A stretch of 64,000 nt of DNA from Thalassarchaeum sp002495735 (GCA_937911265.1 CALDRG010000064.1:16160-80159), one strand, 5' to 3'; positions 26,345 through 35,505 are shown, counted from the stretch's first letter. Made by a program: numbers and translations. Notes: a model not told the origin generated them from the sequence alone.

Positions 26345-26923
26345 TCACCTGAGAATCTCGACTCTGCCGTCGATTATGTCTATGCGAGCCAGAGTCCTGA
26401 TTGGCCAGTCCGGTCGCTCCTTCGCGAGCCTCTCGCGTCCCTCGCCCTTCTCGATGGCGATGACTATGTCCTGCAGAATCACGCCCATCTCCTCGAGTGT
26501 TGCCAGTATCGGCTCAAGCGTGCCACCGGTTGAGATCACATCATCGACGATTAATATTCTCTCTCCTGGTTTGATGTCGTTGATGTAAGTGGTGGACTGC
26601 GAGTACCCGGTCGCAACATCGACCTGGACTTCGCCCTCCATCCCGTACTGGCGTTTGCGAATCACCACTGTCGGTTTCCCAGTGGCATCTCCTACTGCTG
26701 CTAGAAGGGGCAGCCCCATCGCCTCGATGCTGACCACGAGGTCGACCTTCGACCAGTCTACCATCTCTACGATGAGGTCGCGAGTGGCACGCAGCACGTC
26801 TGCATCCATCCTTGGGATGCCGTCGGATATGGGGTGGATGAAGTACGGGTAATCGCCCTTCCAGATGATGGGGGAGTCACGAAGAGAATCCTGCAGCACG
26901 CTCAACGAATCCGAGGGCGACAT
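26345..26923 (-). CDS. hpt: Archaeal hypoxanthine/guanine phosphoribosyltransferase
   Basis: The 192-residue protein has the PRPP-binding motif ILIVDDVISTGGT and the archaeal Hpt block YFIHPISDGIPRMD, followed by VVSIEAMGLPLLAA and VIRKRQYGMEGE. It salvages purine bases to nucleotides. The archaeal Hpt subfamily (orotate-phosphoribosyltransferase-like fold) is a better match than PyrE itself. It is the second gene of the block headed by uL16. Confidence 0.88.
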   Translation of the reverse strand: MSPSDSLSVLQDSLRDSPIIWKGDYPYFIHPISDGIPRMDADVLRATRDLIVEMVDWSKVDLVVSIEAMGLPLLAAVGDATGKPTVVIRKRQYGMEGEVQVDVATGYSQSTTYINDIKPGERILIVDDVISTGGTLEPILATLEEMGVILQDIVIAIEKGEGRERLAKERPDWPIRTLARIDIIDGRVEILR

Positions 26924-26935
26924 GGCCCTACGCCC

Positions 26936-27475
26936 TCACACTAGGCCCTTCAAATGCTCGGCTCCCTCGACGAGCCTAATCGTACAAGGGGTCGGGAATT
27001 TGCAGCACGCCTTCCTGAGGGCGTCCCGCGCTGTGAGGTAGTGCTCTGGGTCAGTCTGAATCGAGACCAACGTCTGATCACGTTGGACGCGAGCTGCGGT
27101 ACCGACGTTCTTACCGAACGACTGCCGCATTCCCAGTGAGACACGATCCGCCCCTGCACCGGTGGCCTGCTTATTCTCACGCAGGATCTGATGAGGATAG
27201 GTGTGCATTCGAAGTGCGTATCCCATATCCCCTGCATTCTTCCTGATGGTGGCATTGGCCACCTGCCGAGCTGATTCCAGAGCCTGGTCGCGGACCTGGC
27301 ACGGATTGTCGGCAGTGAGCTCGACGATGACCTTGAATTGACCTGCTTCCGCGGCCTTCCTATCGCCCATGAAGAAGCGCAGTATGCGGTTGTTCGGGAC
27401 TCCTCCAGAGTACTCTCGCCGGGTGTAAGCTTGGCCCTTGATCTGGCGATACATTGATCCTGGCTTGCGTGCCAT
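26936..27475 (-). CDS. rpl10e: Ribosomal protein uL16 (archaeal L10e)
   Basis: The 179-residue large-subunit protein begins MARKPGSMYRQIKGQAYTRR, the standard archaeal L10e start. VELTADNPCQVRDQALESAR and ARVQRDQTLVSI are family segments. I chose the ATG at 27475 because GAGGTAG lies just upstream; an in-frame start 24 bases earlier adds a non-conserved MGRQRGSR. It heads the uL16-hpt-dph2 group. Confidence 0.96.
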   Translation of the reverse strand: MARKPGSMYRQIKGQAYTRREYSGGVPNNRILRFFMGDRKAAEAGQFKVIVELTADNPCQVRDQALESARQVANATIRKNAGDMGYALRMHTYPHQILRENKQATGAGADRVSLGMRQSFGKNVGTAARVQRDQTLVSIQTDPEHYLTARDALRKACCKFPTPCTIRLVEGAEHLKGLV

Positions 27476-27508
27476 GCGACTACCTCGTTGGCGCCCCACT
27501 GACCCTCT

Positions 27509-27518
27509 CTATTTAACG
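27509..27518 (-). promoter_or_regulatory. Putative TATA box of uL16
   Basis: On the minus strand, CGTTAAATAG lies about 38 bases upstream of the uL16 ATG, which would leave a leader of about 12 bases containing GAGGTAG. Two GGCGCCCC blocks (about 27490 and 27536) flank it. Confidence 0.4.
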
Positions 27519-27543
27519 ATGAGGCAACACTGTAGGCGCCCCC

Positions 27544-28500
27544 TCAATCGGCCCTTAACCGCTCACTCTCTCTCTGGACCTCTCTGACAGCTATTACTAT
27601 CAGCACAAAGCCCACGAGCATCGAGGCCCCGATGCTCTCGTCCAGCAGCGCCCATCCACTTAGGACCCCGAAAATTGGGACTAGGAAAACATAGGAGGCT
27701 GCTGCTGTCGGACCAATCCTGTCAATCCCTCTCGCGAACCAGACATAAGTCAGGACAGTAGAGAATAGCCCCAGATAAGCAATTGAACCCCACTCCGCCG
27801 TATTGGGACTGGGGATGCCCGAGCTCCAGATCTCAGCCAACATCCAGGGAGTGAGCATAATCCAGCCGACAATCGAGTACCAAATCACTAATTCCTCGGT
27901 AGTTCCAATGCCATCTTCTCCGAGAGCAATCTTGGTCAGGTTGCTATTTGTCGCCCAAGCGAGGGCAGCGAGAACAATCATCGCATCTCCTAGCAGTCGA
28001 TGCTCGAATGGGATGTCGGTGTTTGGGCTCCAGCCGACTACTGCACTAACTCCAACTATCCCAAGTAACAGCCCAAAGGCCATCCTTTTCGTCACTTTCT
28101 GGCCCAGCATAGGTGCCGCTAAGAGGACGGTGAAGACAGGATTGATGGGGATGATTAGGGAAGCGTCGCCGGCCGCCGTCCACTTCATACCATGCATGAA
28201 GAGAAGTTGGTATGCCATCGTCCCGAGCAGTCCCAGCCACACAGTGTAGCGCCATGATCGTGAGTCGTGCGGCAGCATCCTCGGACCATTGCGATTCCTG
28301 TATGCCCAGCACCAAGCCACGAAGGCGATTACGGCTACCAAGTATCTCAGCCAAGCAGCGGTTGCTGGCCCAAGATTGGCCCCTGTTGATTCATCCAGCC
28401 CGTAGCTGAGAAATCTTCCTACGGCCCAAGTTGACCCCCATATGACAGCCACTAGTAGTAGCAGAAGGTGCGTGCTCAGATTTCCCTTGAATCGTGACAT
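27544..28500 (-). CDS. DMT-superfamily transporter (EamA family)
   Basis: The 318-residue protein has about ten hydrophobic helices arranged as two EamA repeats (LLLLLVAVIWGSTWAVGRFL, then a second repeat from about 170 ending FVLIVIAVREV). Such proteins export or import amino acids or other metabolites; the substrate cannot be inferred. Its ATG follows the aroA stop by one base, so the two are probably co-transcribed. Confidence 0.85.
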   Translation of the reverse strand: MSRFKGNLSTHLLLLLVAVIWGSTWAVGRFLSYGLDESTGANLGPATAAWLRYLVAVIAFVAWCWAYRNRNGPRMLPHDSRSWRYTVWLGLLGTMAYQLLFMHGMKWTAAGDASLIIPINPVFTVLLAAPMLGQKVTKRMAFGLLLGIVGVSAVVGWSPNTDIPFEHRLLGDAMIVLAALAWATNSNLTKIALGEDGIGTTEELVIWYSIVGWIMLTPWMLAEIWSSGIPSPNTAEWGSIAYLGLFSTVLTYVWFARGIDRIGPTAAASYVFLVPIFGVLSGWALLDESIGASMLVGFVLIVIAVREVQRESERLRAD

Positions 28501-28501
28501 C

Positions 28502-29686
28502 CTAATCCTCCAAGATCATCAGTTTCTCGATGAAATCGGGGTCGCTAACAGCACACACATCGGCCCCGGCTACACTTCCTCCGCACTTGCTGGCCAGAGC
28601 CATCGCAGTCATCGCTAGGCGATGGTCTCCTTGCGAGTCGAACGGCAGCATTGGCCTGACTAGGATCTGGCTACCCGCTACCTCAATCCCGTCATCGGTC
28701 TCCGTAGCCTCCATTCCAAAGCAGTTGAGCAGGTCAACAGTACTGCTAATCCTGTCCGACTCCTTTCCTCTGGCATGAGCAACCCCTCTAATCCTGCCGC
28801 CATTGCCCAGAGCCATCAGCGCTGCAGCGGGGGCTATGATATCGCTCTCGTCACGCAAATCCAGTTCCTCGGTCCTTTCAGCCAGTTTCATCAGTGAGCC
28901 AGACAGTTCCAAGCCGTCCCCCGTGAGTACGACCTCGACGTCGTGCAGTTCTGCGAGCAGCATAGCGAGGGGGAGCAGACTTAGTTCACCCGGAATCTTC
29001 ACCTCGCCGGGTGTGACGGGCCGCCATGGCTCGATGTCAACGCCGTCCGACACCATCTCGTTCGAGGAACCGCATCTAGTTGCCAACTCGTACGACAGCT
29101 CCGAGTAGCCCCTGCTCACAGAGTGCGACGAGGTCTTGAGATGAATGGCTCCTGAGTAGCCCGGTGAAGCCAGCAGGAGTGCAGACAGGGGCTGGCTGGA
29201 ATCGCTGACATCAAGGTGCGCCGACCCTGGAACTACAGGCCCAGTGACAGTCAGAGGGAGTGTGTCCGAAGTGACTTCACACCCGAGTTCCCTCAGCGCA
29301 CCGGTCAGAGCCGACATGTCGCGCCGTCTCAGTGACTGGTCCCCATCAAGGGAGACTGGTTCACACATGCCTGCTGCTATCGCCATCAGGAAGCGGGCTG
29401 CCGTGCCTGAGTTGCCGCAGTCGAGATTCCCTTCTGGCGTTTGGAATCCACGCGACCCGACTCCGCTGATGACCCATCTAGATTCATCCTGATCTATCAC
29501 GGCACCAATCTCTCTCAGACAGTCCACCATTGACAGGACGTCCTTCCCGGCGCTGCCGATGAAGTTGAGTCCCGTATCTCCTTCGGCCTGCGCTGCTAGG
29601 GTCAACCAGCGAATCATGTGGCTCTTTGAGGGCGGCAGCGACCACTCTATGGTCGCCTCGAGTCCCATTGGCTCGATGCTCAGCAC
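28502..29686 (-). CDS. aroA: 3-phosphoshikimate 1-carboxyvinyltransferase (EPSP synthase)
   Basis: This 394-residue shikimate-pathway enzyme has LPPSKSHMIRWLTLAAQAEG (phosphate-binding KS and R), LDCGNSGTAARFLMAIAAG (the NSGT motif), GDQSLRRRDMSAL (the RPM-like motif) and DSQGDHRLAMTAMALAS (catalytic region). It is somewhat shorter than bacterial AroA, as in other archaea. The GTG at 29686 is the likely start; an ATG 18 bases on is possible. The RNA just before GTG could fold as an 8-pair, 3-base-loop hairpin if G-U pairs are allowed. AroD, another pathway enzyme, lies at 35609. Confidence 0.94.
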   Translation of the reverse strand: MLSIEPMGLEATIEWSLPPSKSHMIRWLTLAAQAEGDTGLNFIGSAGKDVLSMVDCLREIGAVIDQDESRWVISGVGSRGFQTPEGNLDCGNSGTAARFLMAIAAGMCEPVSLDGDQSLRRRDMSALTGALRELGCEVTSDTLPLTVTGPVVPGSAHLDVSDSSQPLSALLLASPGYSGAIHLKTSSHSVSRGYSELSYELATRCGSSNEMVSDGVDIEPWRPVTPGEVKIPGELSLLPLAMLLAELHDVEVVLTGDGLELSGSLMKLAERTEELDLRDESDIIAPAAALMALGNGGRIRGVAHARGKESDRISSTVDLLNCFGMEATETDDGIEVAGSQILVRPMLPFDSQGDHRLAMTAMALASKCGGSVAGADVCAVSDPDFIEKLMILED

Positions 29687-29730
29687 GACAACGCCAAGGG
29701 CGCCATTGTGTTGAATCCTCTCATTCCATT

Positions 29731-30555
29731 CTAAGTCCTTATCCAGTCGCCGAAGTCACTCTCTCCGTCCCATTCTGCGGACCGCTGGTCTATCAGGCTC
29801 GACTCGAGAGTCTGCTCTAGTGTACCATCGAGCCTAATCAGGTTGTTTCGTTTCAACAGTCTAGGGCTGAGTCCAGGGAGGAGCACGGCCACCGCCTTGG
29901 GCACCCTGCCCGGATAGACCTCGTTGACATGCCTGACAATGTTGGTAGTGCAGGTATTGGTGATACTGTGGTACCATTCTGGCCTCTCATGCAGGCCGTT
30001 GGTCCTATGAATGAACGACTTGAGCAGCTTCTGGTGACTGTCTTCTCCGAGCACAACGCCCTCAAATAGATGAGTCTTGGATTTCCTCCTACATCTCGCT
30101 CGAACTCCTATCGAATCACTCTCTGTAGCCCAGAGGTAGATTAGTTCGTATTGCCTGAACATGCCTTTGATTGGGTGGTATCTCTCACCGACCTCCCTCC
30201 TGACCTCGATTGAGCAGGTTAGCCTCCTTCCGTCCTCGAATTCAAAACTCATCAGCGTATGGGCAATGGGCTTGCGCTTCGGGTCGAAGTACTCGAGCAC
30301 CAGCCAGATCCCAGTCACCTCGCTTGGGCGAAACGTCCAGTCAGCCCAGTGTTCATCGAAATCCTTCGTTGATCTCCAATTGAAGTCTCTAACGTTTCGC
30401 ATGGTTACCTCATCGCCGTCGAACTCGGCATACGCCATCCTACGGTTCTCAATCACCCAGTCACGCTCGTTTGATGGCCTCAGGCTCAGGTGCCTGAGGA
30501 TTAGGAATGTGAGCAGGGCGAGCCCCGCGAGCCCGGTATACTGCCCCCAGTCCAC
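29731..30555 (-). CDS. DUF4105 (Lnb N-terminal periplasmic domain-like) membrane protein
   Basis: This 274-residue protein starts with a short N-terminus and one membrane helix (YTGLAGLALLTFLILRHL), followed by a DUF4105-like domain: VTMRNVRDFNWRSTKDFDEH, then HTLMSFEFEDGRRLTCSIEV, RQYELIYLWATESD and RPEWYHSITNTCTTNIVRHV, which keep the NVRNF, SIExR and NCTT-type motifs. The domain is best known from bacterial outer-surface proteins. Function is unknown; the Cys and His suggest an enzyme. The frame is open back through tRNA-Ser, so I took the first usable start after the tRNA, a GTG at 30555. That start has no clear Shine-Dalgarno and is uncertain. Confidence 0.72.
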   Translation of the reverse strand: MDWGQYTGLAGLALLTFLILRHLSLRPSNERDWVIENRRMAYAEFDGDEVTMRNVRDFNWRSTKDFDEHWADWTFRPSEVTGIWLVLEYFDPKRKPIAHTLMSFEFEDGRRLTCSIEVRREVGERYHPIKGMFRQYELIYLWATESDSIGVRARCRRKSKTHLFEGVVLGEDSHQKLLKSFIHRTNGLHERPEWYHSITNTCTTNIVRHVNEVYPGRVPKAVAVLLPGLSPRLLKRNNLIRLDGTLEQTLESSLIDQRSAEWDGESDFGDWIRT

Positions 30556-30600
30556 GTATCTCGTAGAACGGCTGAGCGCATGAAGCTGTCTTTGAGGGAG

Positions 30601-30687
30601 TGGCGCGGCAGGGGAGATTCGAACTCCCGAGGTGAAACACCACTGGATTAGCAATCCAGCGCAATGGCCAGGCTATGCGACTGCCGC
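30601..30687 (-). tRNA. tRNA-Ser (anticodon GCT)
   Basis: On the minus strand the acceptor arms GCGGCAG and CTGCCGC pair perfectly. The anticodon arm CTGGA-TTGCTAA-TCCAG shows anticodon GCT (codons AGC/AGU). A long variable arm, as expected of tRNA-Ser, follows, then the T arm GGGAG-TTCGAAT-CTCCC. The discriminator is G, correct for Ser, and the 3' CCA is encoded. No intron is seen. It lies between gyrA and the DUF4105 gene, on the same strand. Confidence 0.95.
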
Positions 30688-30729
30688 AGTGCTCTTGCCA
30701 CCTGCTTCATTCGCTTAAGCCGAGCGGTT

Positions 30730-33426
30730 TCACTCTTCTTCGAGGGATGGCTCGTCTACATCCAAGGAGTCCACTAGATTGGCGGGCAACCTAGCAACGA
30801 AGATAATCTCGTCTACGTAGCCCGACCTGTCGGCGTTGCGCAGCTCCATGATTCGAGTGCCCTTGGTCACCTTGCCTAGAGTCTCCTTGGTCTGGCCAGA
30901 CACCATCCTGATCATCATCCCAGTTGCGGTGAGCATGAATAACTGGTCTTCAAGGTCAGGAATCTGGCGTACGCTGACGATACAGTCATCATCACGCAGT
31001 GACATCGTGCGCACCCCTTTGGTTCCCCTGTTGGTGCGCCTGTAACCATCCCTCTCTGTGATGACGTCACCTTCTTCGTTGAGGACCTCGTTGCCCCCGG
31101 CGTCCTTCACGATCATCATCTCGCCTGAACCGAGGCGGCTGCGCTTGGCCATTCCATACTTCGAGATAGTCAGAACGCTGGTATCGAAGTCATCGGTCAC
31201 AATCATCCCAATCACACTGTCTCCCTTCCGGAGTTTCATCCCGGAGACTCCCTGGCTGACTCTGCCTTGAACTCGAACGATATGGGTGGTCACTATATCT
31301 CCTGAGTTGGAATCGACTCTGGACTTTTCTTCGGCTGGCATGAACCTACAGGCGTTGCCTTGCGCCGACACCAACACGACATGGTCGGCTTCGGTGGCGG
31401 GTCTGACAGTAACCAGCGAATCACCATCTCCCTCGGCGAATCGCAAGGCATACTTCCCATTGCGGTTGATTTTGACGTACTCAGAGAGACGACTCTTCTT
31501 GATGCGACCGTTCGTAGTGGCGAACATCAGGTAGTTCCCCTCCGGACTCTCGATGAGCTCCCTGCTGAGAGGGAGTATCGAGATTACCCTCTCCTCTTCG
31601 CGGATGCCACCGAGCAGGTTGCGTATGTGAGAGCCTCTGCCGTAGCGGCTGGCAGACGGCGTCTCCCATGCCCTGAGGCCATAGACACGGCCCATATCGG
31701 TGAAAATCAGCAACCTGTCCTTGGAAAAGCAGGTGACTATCTTGGAGGGAGCATCTTCCTCCTTAGTAGCCACCCCCTTGAGTCCCTTCCCGCCTCTGTT
31801 CTGAAGACGGAATGCCTCTACAGGGAGGTGGCGGATGTAGTTGTCCTGAGTCAGTGAGATAACGATGGCCTGCTCGGCGACAAGATCCTCACGGTCCATT
31901 GACAGAGGCATTGGGTCGATGCTGGAGCGCCGCTCGTCGCCGTGCTTATCGACAACCGCATCAAGCTCGGCGATTATGATGCCGAGGCGTCGGATTCGGC
32001 TATCTAGGATGCCCTCGAAGTCCTTGATAGCCTGCTTCAGTCTCTCCAGTTCATCGGAGACCTCCTGGACGTTTATCTTGGTGAGCTGGTACAGGCGCCG
32101 CTCGGCTATTGCCTTGGCTTGCTTCTCGGAGAAGTCGAAGCGCTTGATCTTGGGGTATTTCTCGTCGCCCCTCAAGTACTGCTCAAACTGCTCGCGGGAG
32201 TCAGAGTTCCTACCGACTTCGATAATCTCGGTCATCCTCTTCTGAGCCTTCATCAGCCCTTTTAGGATGTGTGCGCGGGCCGCCGCCTTCTCAAGATCGA
32301 ATTGTGTGCGTCGCTCGACGATTGACTCCCTATGTCGGACATGCGTGTGCAGGATGGTGCACAGGTCAAGTTGGACCGGTTCGCCCTTTAGTATGCCCAT
32401 CATGTTCGCTGAGTAAGACTCTTGCAACCTGCTGGAACGGTAGAGCTGATTCAGCACGGCGTGAGGATCGGCGTTCTGCTTAATCTCAATGACAACCCTG
32501 ATTCCTTCCTTACTGGATTCGTCCCTGATGTCCCTGATGCCCTTGATGATCTCCTTCTGGACGAGCTCGGCTATGCCTTGTAGCATCCCGGCCTTCTTCA
32601 CCTGATAGGGGATGGAGTGAACTATCAGTTTCTTGCCCGAGGAGTCATCCTGAACTTCGATGTCTGAGCGGATGTGGAAGCTACCGTGACCGGTTCTGTA
32701 CATGTCGACGATGCCATCTATCCCGTGGATCGTGGCACCCGTAGGGAAGTCTGGCCCCTTGAGGAACTCCATATACTCAAGCGCATCAATCTTGGGCGGG
32801 TTGTCGAAGCCTATCTTGCGATTTTGCTCGATGACCTTCTCTACATGGAACTTGATTGCCGCGGCGACCTCATTGAGGTTGTGAGGCGGAATCTTGGTCG
32901 CCATGCCGACGGCTATACCGTCGCTGCCGTTGAGCAGCAAATTAGGTAGGCGAGCCGGCAACACTGACGGCTCTGTCTCTGTGTCGTCGAAGTTAGGTTC
33001 CATGTCAATGGTGTTCTTGTTGATGTCATCCAACATGTGATGCGACATCCGATCGAGGCGACTTTCGGTGTACCTCATAGCAGCAGGAGGGTCACCATCG
33101 ATGGAGCCGAAGTTTCCTTGACCGTCGATCAACGGGTACCGTAGGGAGAAGTCCTGAGCCATCCTGACCATGGTTTGGTACAGCGCTTGGTCACCGTGTG
33201 GGTGGTACTTCCCCATCACTTCCCCGACTGAACGAGCAGATTTGCTGTATTTTTTCTCGTGGGTGTGGCCGGCCTGGTGCATCCCCCAGAGGATACGTCG
33301 GTGGACCGGCTTCAACCCGTCCCTAACGTCAGGTAGGGCACGCCCGATGATGACACTCATGGCATAGTTGATGTAACTCTCCTTCATCTCCTCAGAGATG
33401 TCCCTTCGAAGTAGATCCTCTGCCAT
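30730..33426 (-). CDS. gyrA: DNA gyrase subunit A
   Basis: The 898-residue subunit cuts and rejoins DNA. The catalytic Tyr is Y119 in PPAAMRYTESRLDRM. The C-terminal beta-pinwheel carries a GyrA box, QNRGGKG at 542-548, one change from the canonical QRRGGKG. This marks a true supercoiling gyrase rather than topoisomerase IV. Two positions that normally contact quinolones are changed: HPHGDQALYQ has Gln at the equivalents of E. coli Ser83 and Asp87. It is translated just after gyrB (9-base gap). Confidence 0.97.
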   Translation of the reverse strand: MAEDLLRRDISEEMKESYINYAMSVIIGRALPDVRDGLKPVHRRILWGMHQAGHTHEKKYSKSARSVGEVMGKYHPHGDQALYQTMVRMAQDFSLRYPLIDGQGNFGSIDGDPPAAMRYTESRLDRMSHHMLDDINKNTIDMEPNFDDTETEPSVLPARLPNLLLNGSDGIAVGMATKIPPHNLNEVAAAIKFHVEKVIEQNRKIGFDNPPKIDALEYMEFLKGPDFPTGATIHGIDGIVDMYRTGHGSFHIRSDIEVQDDSSGKKLIVHSIPYQVKKAGMLQGIAELVQKEIIKGIRDIRDESSKEGIRVVIEIKQNADPHAVLNQLYRSSRLQESYSANMMGILKGEPVQLDLCTILHTHVRHRESIVERRTQFDLEKAAARAHILKGLMKAQKRMTEIIEVGRNSDSREQFEQYLRGDEKYPKIKRFDFSEKQAKAIAERRLYQLTKINVQEVSDELERLKQAIKDFEGILDSRIRRLGIIIAELDAVVDKHGDERRSSIDPMPLSMDREDLVAEQAIVISLTQDNYIRHLPVEAFRLQNRGGKGLKGVATKEEDAPSKIVTCFSKDRLLIFTDMGRVYGLRAWETPSASRYGRGSHIRNLLGGIREEERVISILPLSRELIESPEGNYLMFATTNGRIKKSRLSEYVKINRNGKYALRFAEGDGDSLVTVRPATEADHVVLVSAQGNACRFMPAEEKSRVDSNSGDIVTTHIVRVQGRVSQGVSGMKLRKGDSVIGMIVTDDFDTSVLTISKYGMAKRSRLGSGEMMIVKDAGGNEVLNEEGDVITERDGYRRTNRGTKGVRTMSLRDDDCIVSVRQIPDLEDQLFMLTATGMMIRMVSGQTKETLGKVTKGTRIMELRNADRSGYVDEIIFVARLPANLVDSLDVDEPSLEEE

Positions 33427-33435
33427 TCTGATTCC

Positions 33436-35412
33436 TCACACGTCCAACGCCGTCACCTTGGTGGCGTTGTCCTCGATGAACGCCCTTCGGTCCGGAACGT
33501 CATCCCCCATTAGTATCGAGAATAATTCATCTACAGGTTCAAAGGCGAGTTTTCCATCGGTTTCGAAATCTTTGATTTCGACCTTCATCATGGTGCGGGT
33601 CTCGGGATCCATCGTGGTCTCCCATAGTTGCTCTGGGTTCATCTCTCCCAGTCCCTTGTATCGCTGTACGTTAATCTTGGCAGTCGGGGCCTCCTTGTGC
33701 AGGCGCTTCACTACGGCATCGCGGTCCTTTTCGCTGTGCACCCACTCTGTGTGCTTACCTCTTGATACTGAGAACAGAGGAGGTGCTGCGATGTACACAT
33801 TGCCATTGGAGATAGCCCGTCGCATGAAGCGCCACATGAAAGTTAGTATCAGGGCGCGGATGTGGGCGCCGTCAATGTCGGCATCGGTCATGATGATGAT
33901 CTTCCCGTAGCGCAGTTTCTCAGGATCGAAGGCACCCTCGTCCTCCTCCTCGTTACCGACTCCCGCTCCCAAGGCCCTAATCATGCGCTGGATCTGCTCA
34001 TTCGAGAACACCTTGGTCAGGTTGCCCAGCTGTCTCTCAACATTGAGAATCTTCCCTCGCAGAGGTAGTACGGCCTGTGTGCGTCTGTCTCGGGCAGTCT
34101 TAGCCGAACCACCCGCGCTCTCGCCCTCGACGATGTAGACCTCGCACTCAGCGGGGTCCTTGGATTGGCAGTCGGCCAGTTGACCGGGCAAGCCACCGCC
34201 TTCGAGTATGCCCTTCCTGCGAGTCAAGTCACGGGCTTTGCGCGCAGCGTCCCTCGCCTTGCTCGCGAGGACCGACTTGTCGACTATGATGCGGGCCACA
34301 GAGGGATTTTCTTCGAAGTACTCACCGAGCTTTTCGTTGACTATCTGTTCGACGATGCCGGTGACCTCGCTGGTCACCAGTTTGGACTTGGTCTGAGCGT
34401 TGAAGGAGGGGTCGGGGTGTTTAATCGAAATGACTGCCGACAAACCCTCTCGGACATCGTCACCCGACAGACTGCTGACGTTCTTCAGGAGCTTTCTCGA
34501 TTGGGCATAGGAGTTGATCGTCCTTGTCAGGGATCCCTTCAGTCCCGACAGGTGAGTTCCTCCGTCGGTGTTGTGGATGATGTTCGTGAAGCAGTGGATA
34601 ATCTCGGAATAGGCATCGGTCCACTGCATGGCAACCTCGACATGCACTTCGCCCTTGTCACCCTGCTTGGAACCGAGGATGTGTAGGACCTCGTCGTGGA
34701 CAACCTCCTTCTTCTCGTTCATCGCCACGACGTATTCCTTCAGGCCGCCGTCGTACTTGTGCTCAATCTCGACAGTATCTTCGCCTCGAAAATCCCGCAT
34801 CCAGATTCGCAGACCGGCGTTCAGAAAAGCAGTCCTGCGCATCCTGGTGTTGATCTGCTCGAAATCGAACTCAATGATGTCGCTGAAGATGGTCATATCG
34901 GGCTTGAAGTTGATTGTCGTACCAGTGGTGTCGGATTTACCAGTCGCCTTCAGGGCGGCCTTGCGCTTGCCTCTGACGTACTCTTGACTCCATACCTTGC
35001 CTCCTCGGTAGATGGTCATCGTCAGCCGTTCTGAGACGGCGTTGACAGCACTCACTCCGACACCGTGTAGTCCACCAGCTACTTTGTACGACTCGTTGTC
35101 GAACTTGCCGCCCGCGTGGAGTTTGGTCATGATGACCTCGGCGGCGCTAATCTTCTCCTGCGGGTGCTTGCCCACAGGAATCCCCCTGCCATGGTCAATG
35201 ACCGTGACAGAGCCATCCTTCTCCAGATTCACCTCGACTGTGGCATTGTACCCAGCGAGGTGCTCGTCGACAGCGTTATCGACGACTTCCCAGATGCAGT
35301 GGTGCAGGGCGGAACCATCGTGCGGGTCGCCTAGATACATCCCCGGGCGCTTCCTGACCGCCTCCAGTCCCTCAAGGACTTGAATCGCCTTCGCGTCGTA
35401 CTTCTTGGCCAT
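33436..35412 (-). CDS. gyrB: DNA gyrase subunit B
   Basis: This 658-residue ATPase subunit has the GHKL motif EVVDNAVDEHLAGYN, LHGVGVSAVNAVSE, the TOPRIM EVYIVEGESAGGSAK and IIIMTDADIDGAHI, and the C-terminal RYKGLGEMNPEQLWETTMDP. It lacks the extra domain of proteobacterial GyrB. It forms the gyrBA operon. Archaeal gyrases were acquired from bacteria (established knowledge). The leader carries a 10-4-10 palindrome described separately. Shine-Dalgarno GGGGAG lies 4 bases upstream. Confidence 0.97.
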   Translation of the reverse strand: MAKKYDAKAIQVLEGLEAVRKRPGMYLGDPHDGSALHHCIWEVVDNAVDEHLAGYNATVEVNLEKDGSVTVIDHGRGIPVGKHPQEKISAAEVIMTKLHAGGKFDNESYKVAGGLHGVGVSAVNAVSERLTMTIYRGGKVWSQEYVRGKRKAALKATGKSDTTGTTINFKPDMTIFSDIIEFDFEQINTRMRRTAFLNAGLRIWMRDFRGEDTVEIEHKYDGGLKEYVVAMNEKKEVVHDEVLHILGSKQGDKGEVHVEVAMQWTDAYSEIIHCFTNIIHNTDGGTHLSGLKGSLTRTINSYAQSRKLLKNVSSLSGDDVREGLSAVISIKHPDPSFNAQTKSKLVTSEVTGIVEQIVNEKLGEYFEENPSVARIIVDKSVLASKARDAARKARDLTRRKGILEGGGLPGQLADCQSKDPAECEVYIVEGESAGGSAKTARDRRTQAVLPLRGKILNVERQLGNLTKVFSNEQIQRMIRALGAGVGNEEEDEGAFDPEKLRYGKIIIMTDADIDGAHIRALILTFMWRFMRRAISNGNVYIAAPPLFSVSRGKHTEWVHSEKDRDAVVKRLHKEAPTAKINVQRYKGLGEMNPEQLWETTMDPETRTMMKVEIKDFETDGKLAFEPVDELFSILMGDDVPDRRAFIEDNATKVTALDV

Positions 35413-35429
35413 TTTCTCCCCTTTCTCTT

Positions 35430-35453
35430 GAGGGTTCCCTTAGGGGAACCCTC
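35430..35453. promoter_or_regulatory. 10-4-10 perfect inverted repeat in the gyrB leader
   Basis: The arms GAGGGTTCCC (35430-35439) and GGGAACCCTC (35444-35453) are perfectly complementary across a TTAG centre. The nearest arm ends 17 bases before the gyrB ATG. A likely TATA (CAAATTAC on the minus strand, about 35463-35470) would place the transcription start near 35440, at the centre of the repeat. It could be an operator, a cruciform-forming supercoil sensor or an RNA hairpin. Confidence 0.6.
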
Positions 35454-35493
35454 AGCGCATCTGTAATTTGGTGTAGGTCAAGGGTTATCAACT

Positions 35494-35505
35494 CTCCTTA
35501 GGGAG
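35494..35505. promoter_or_regulatory. Small inverted repeat with the same TTAG centre
   Basis: CTCC-TTAG-GGAG lies 40 bases from the larger gyrB palindrome and has the identical centre. It is short and may be chance, but the shared core is noteworthy. Confidence 0.25.

Noticed and set aside
30556..30654. N-terminal extension of the DUF4105 protein through tRNA-Ser
   Set aside because: The extra residues are translated tRNA sequence (GVRISPAAPLPQ), a common false extension.
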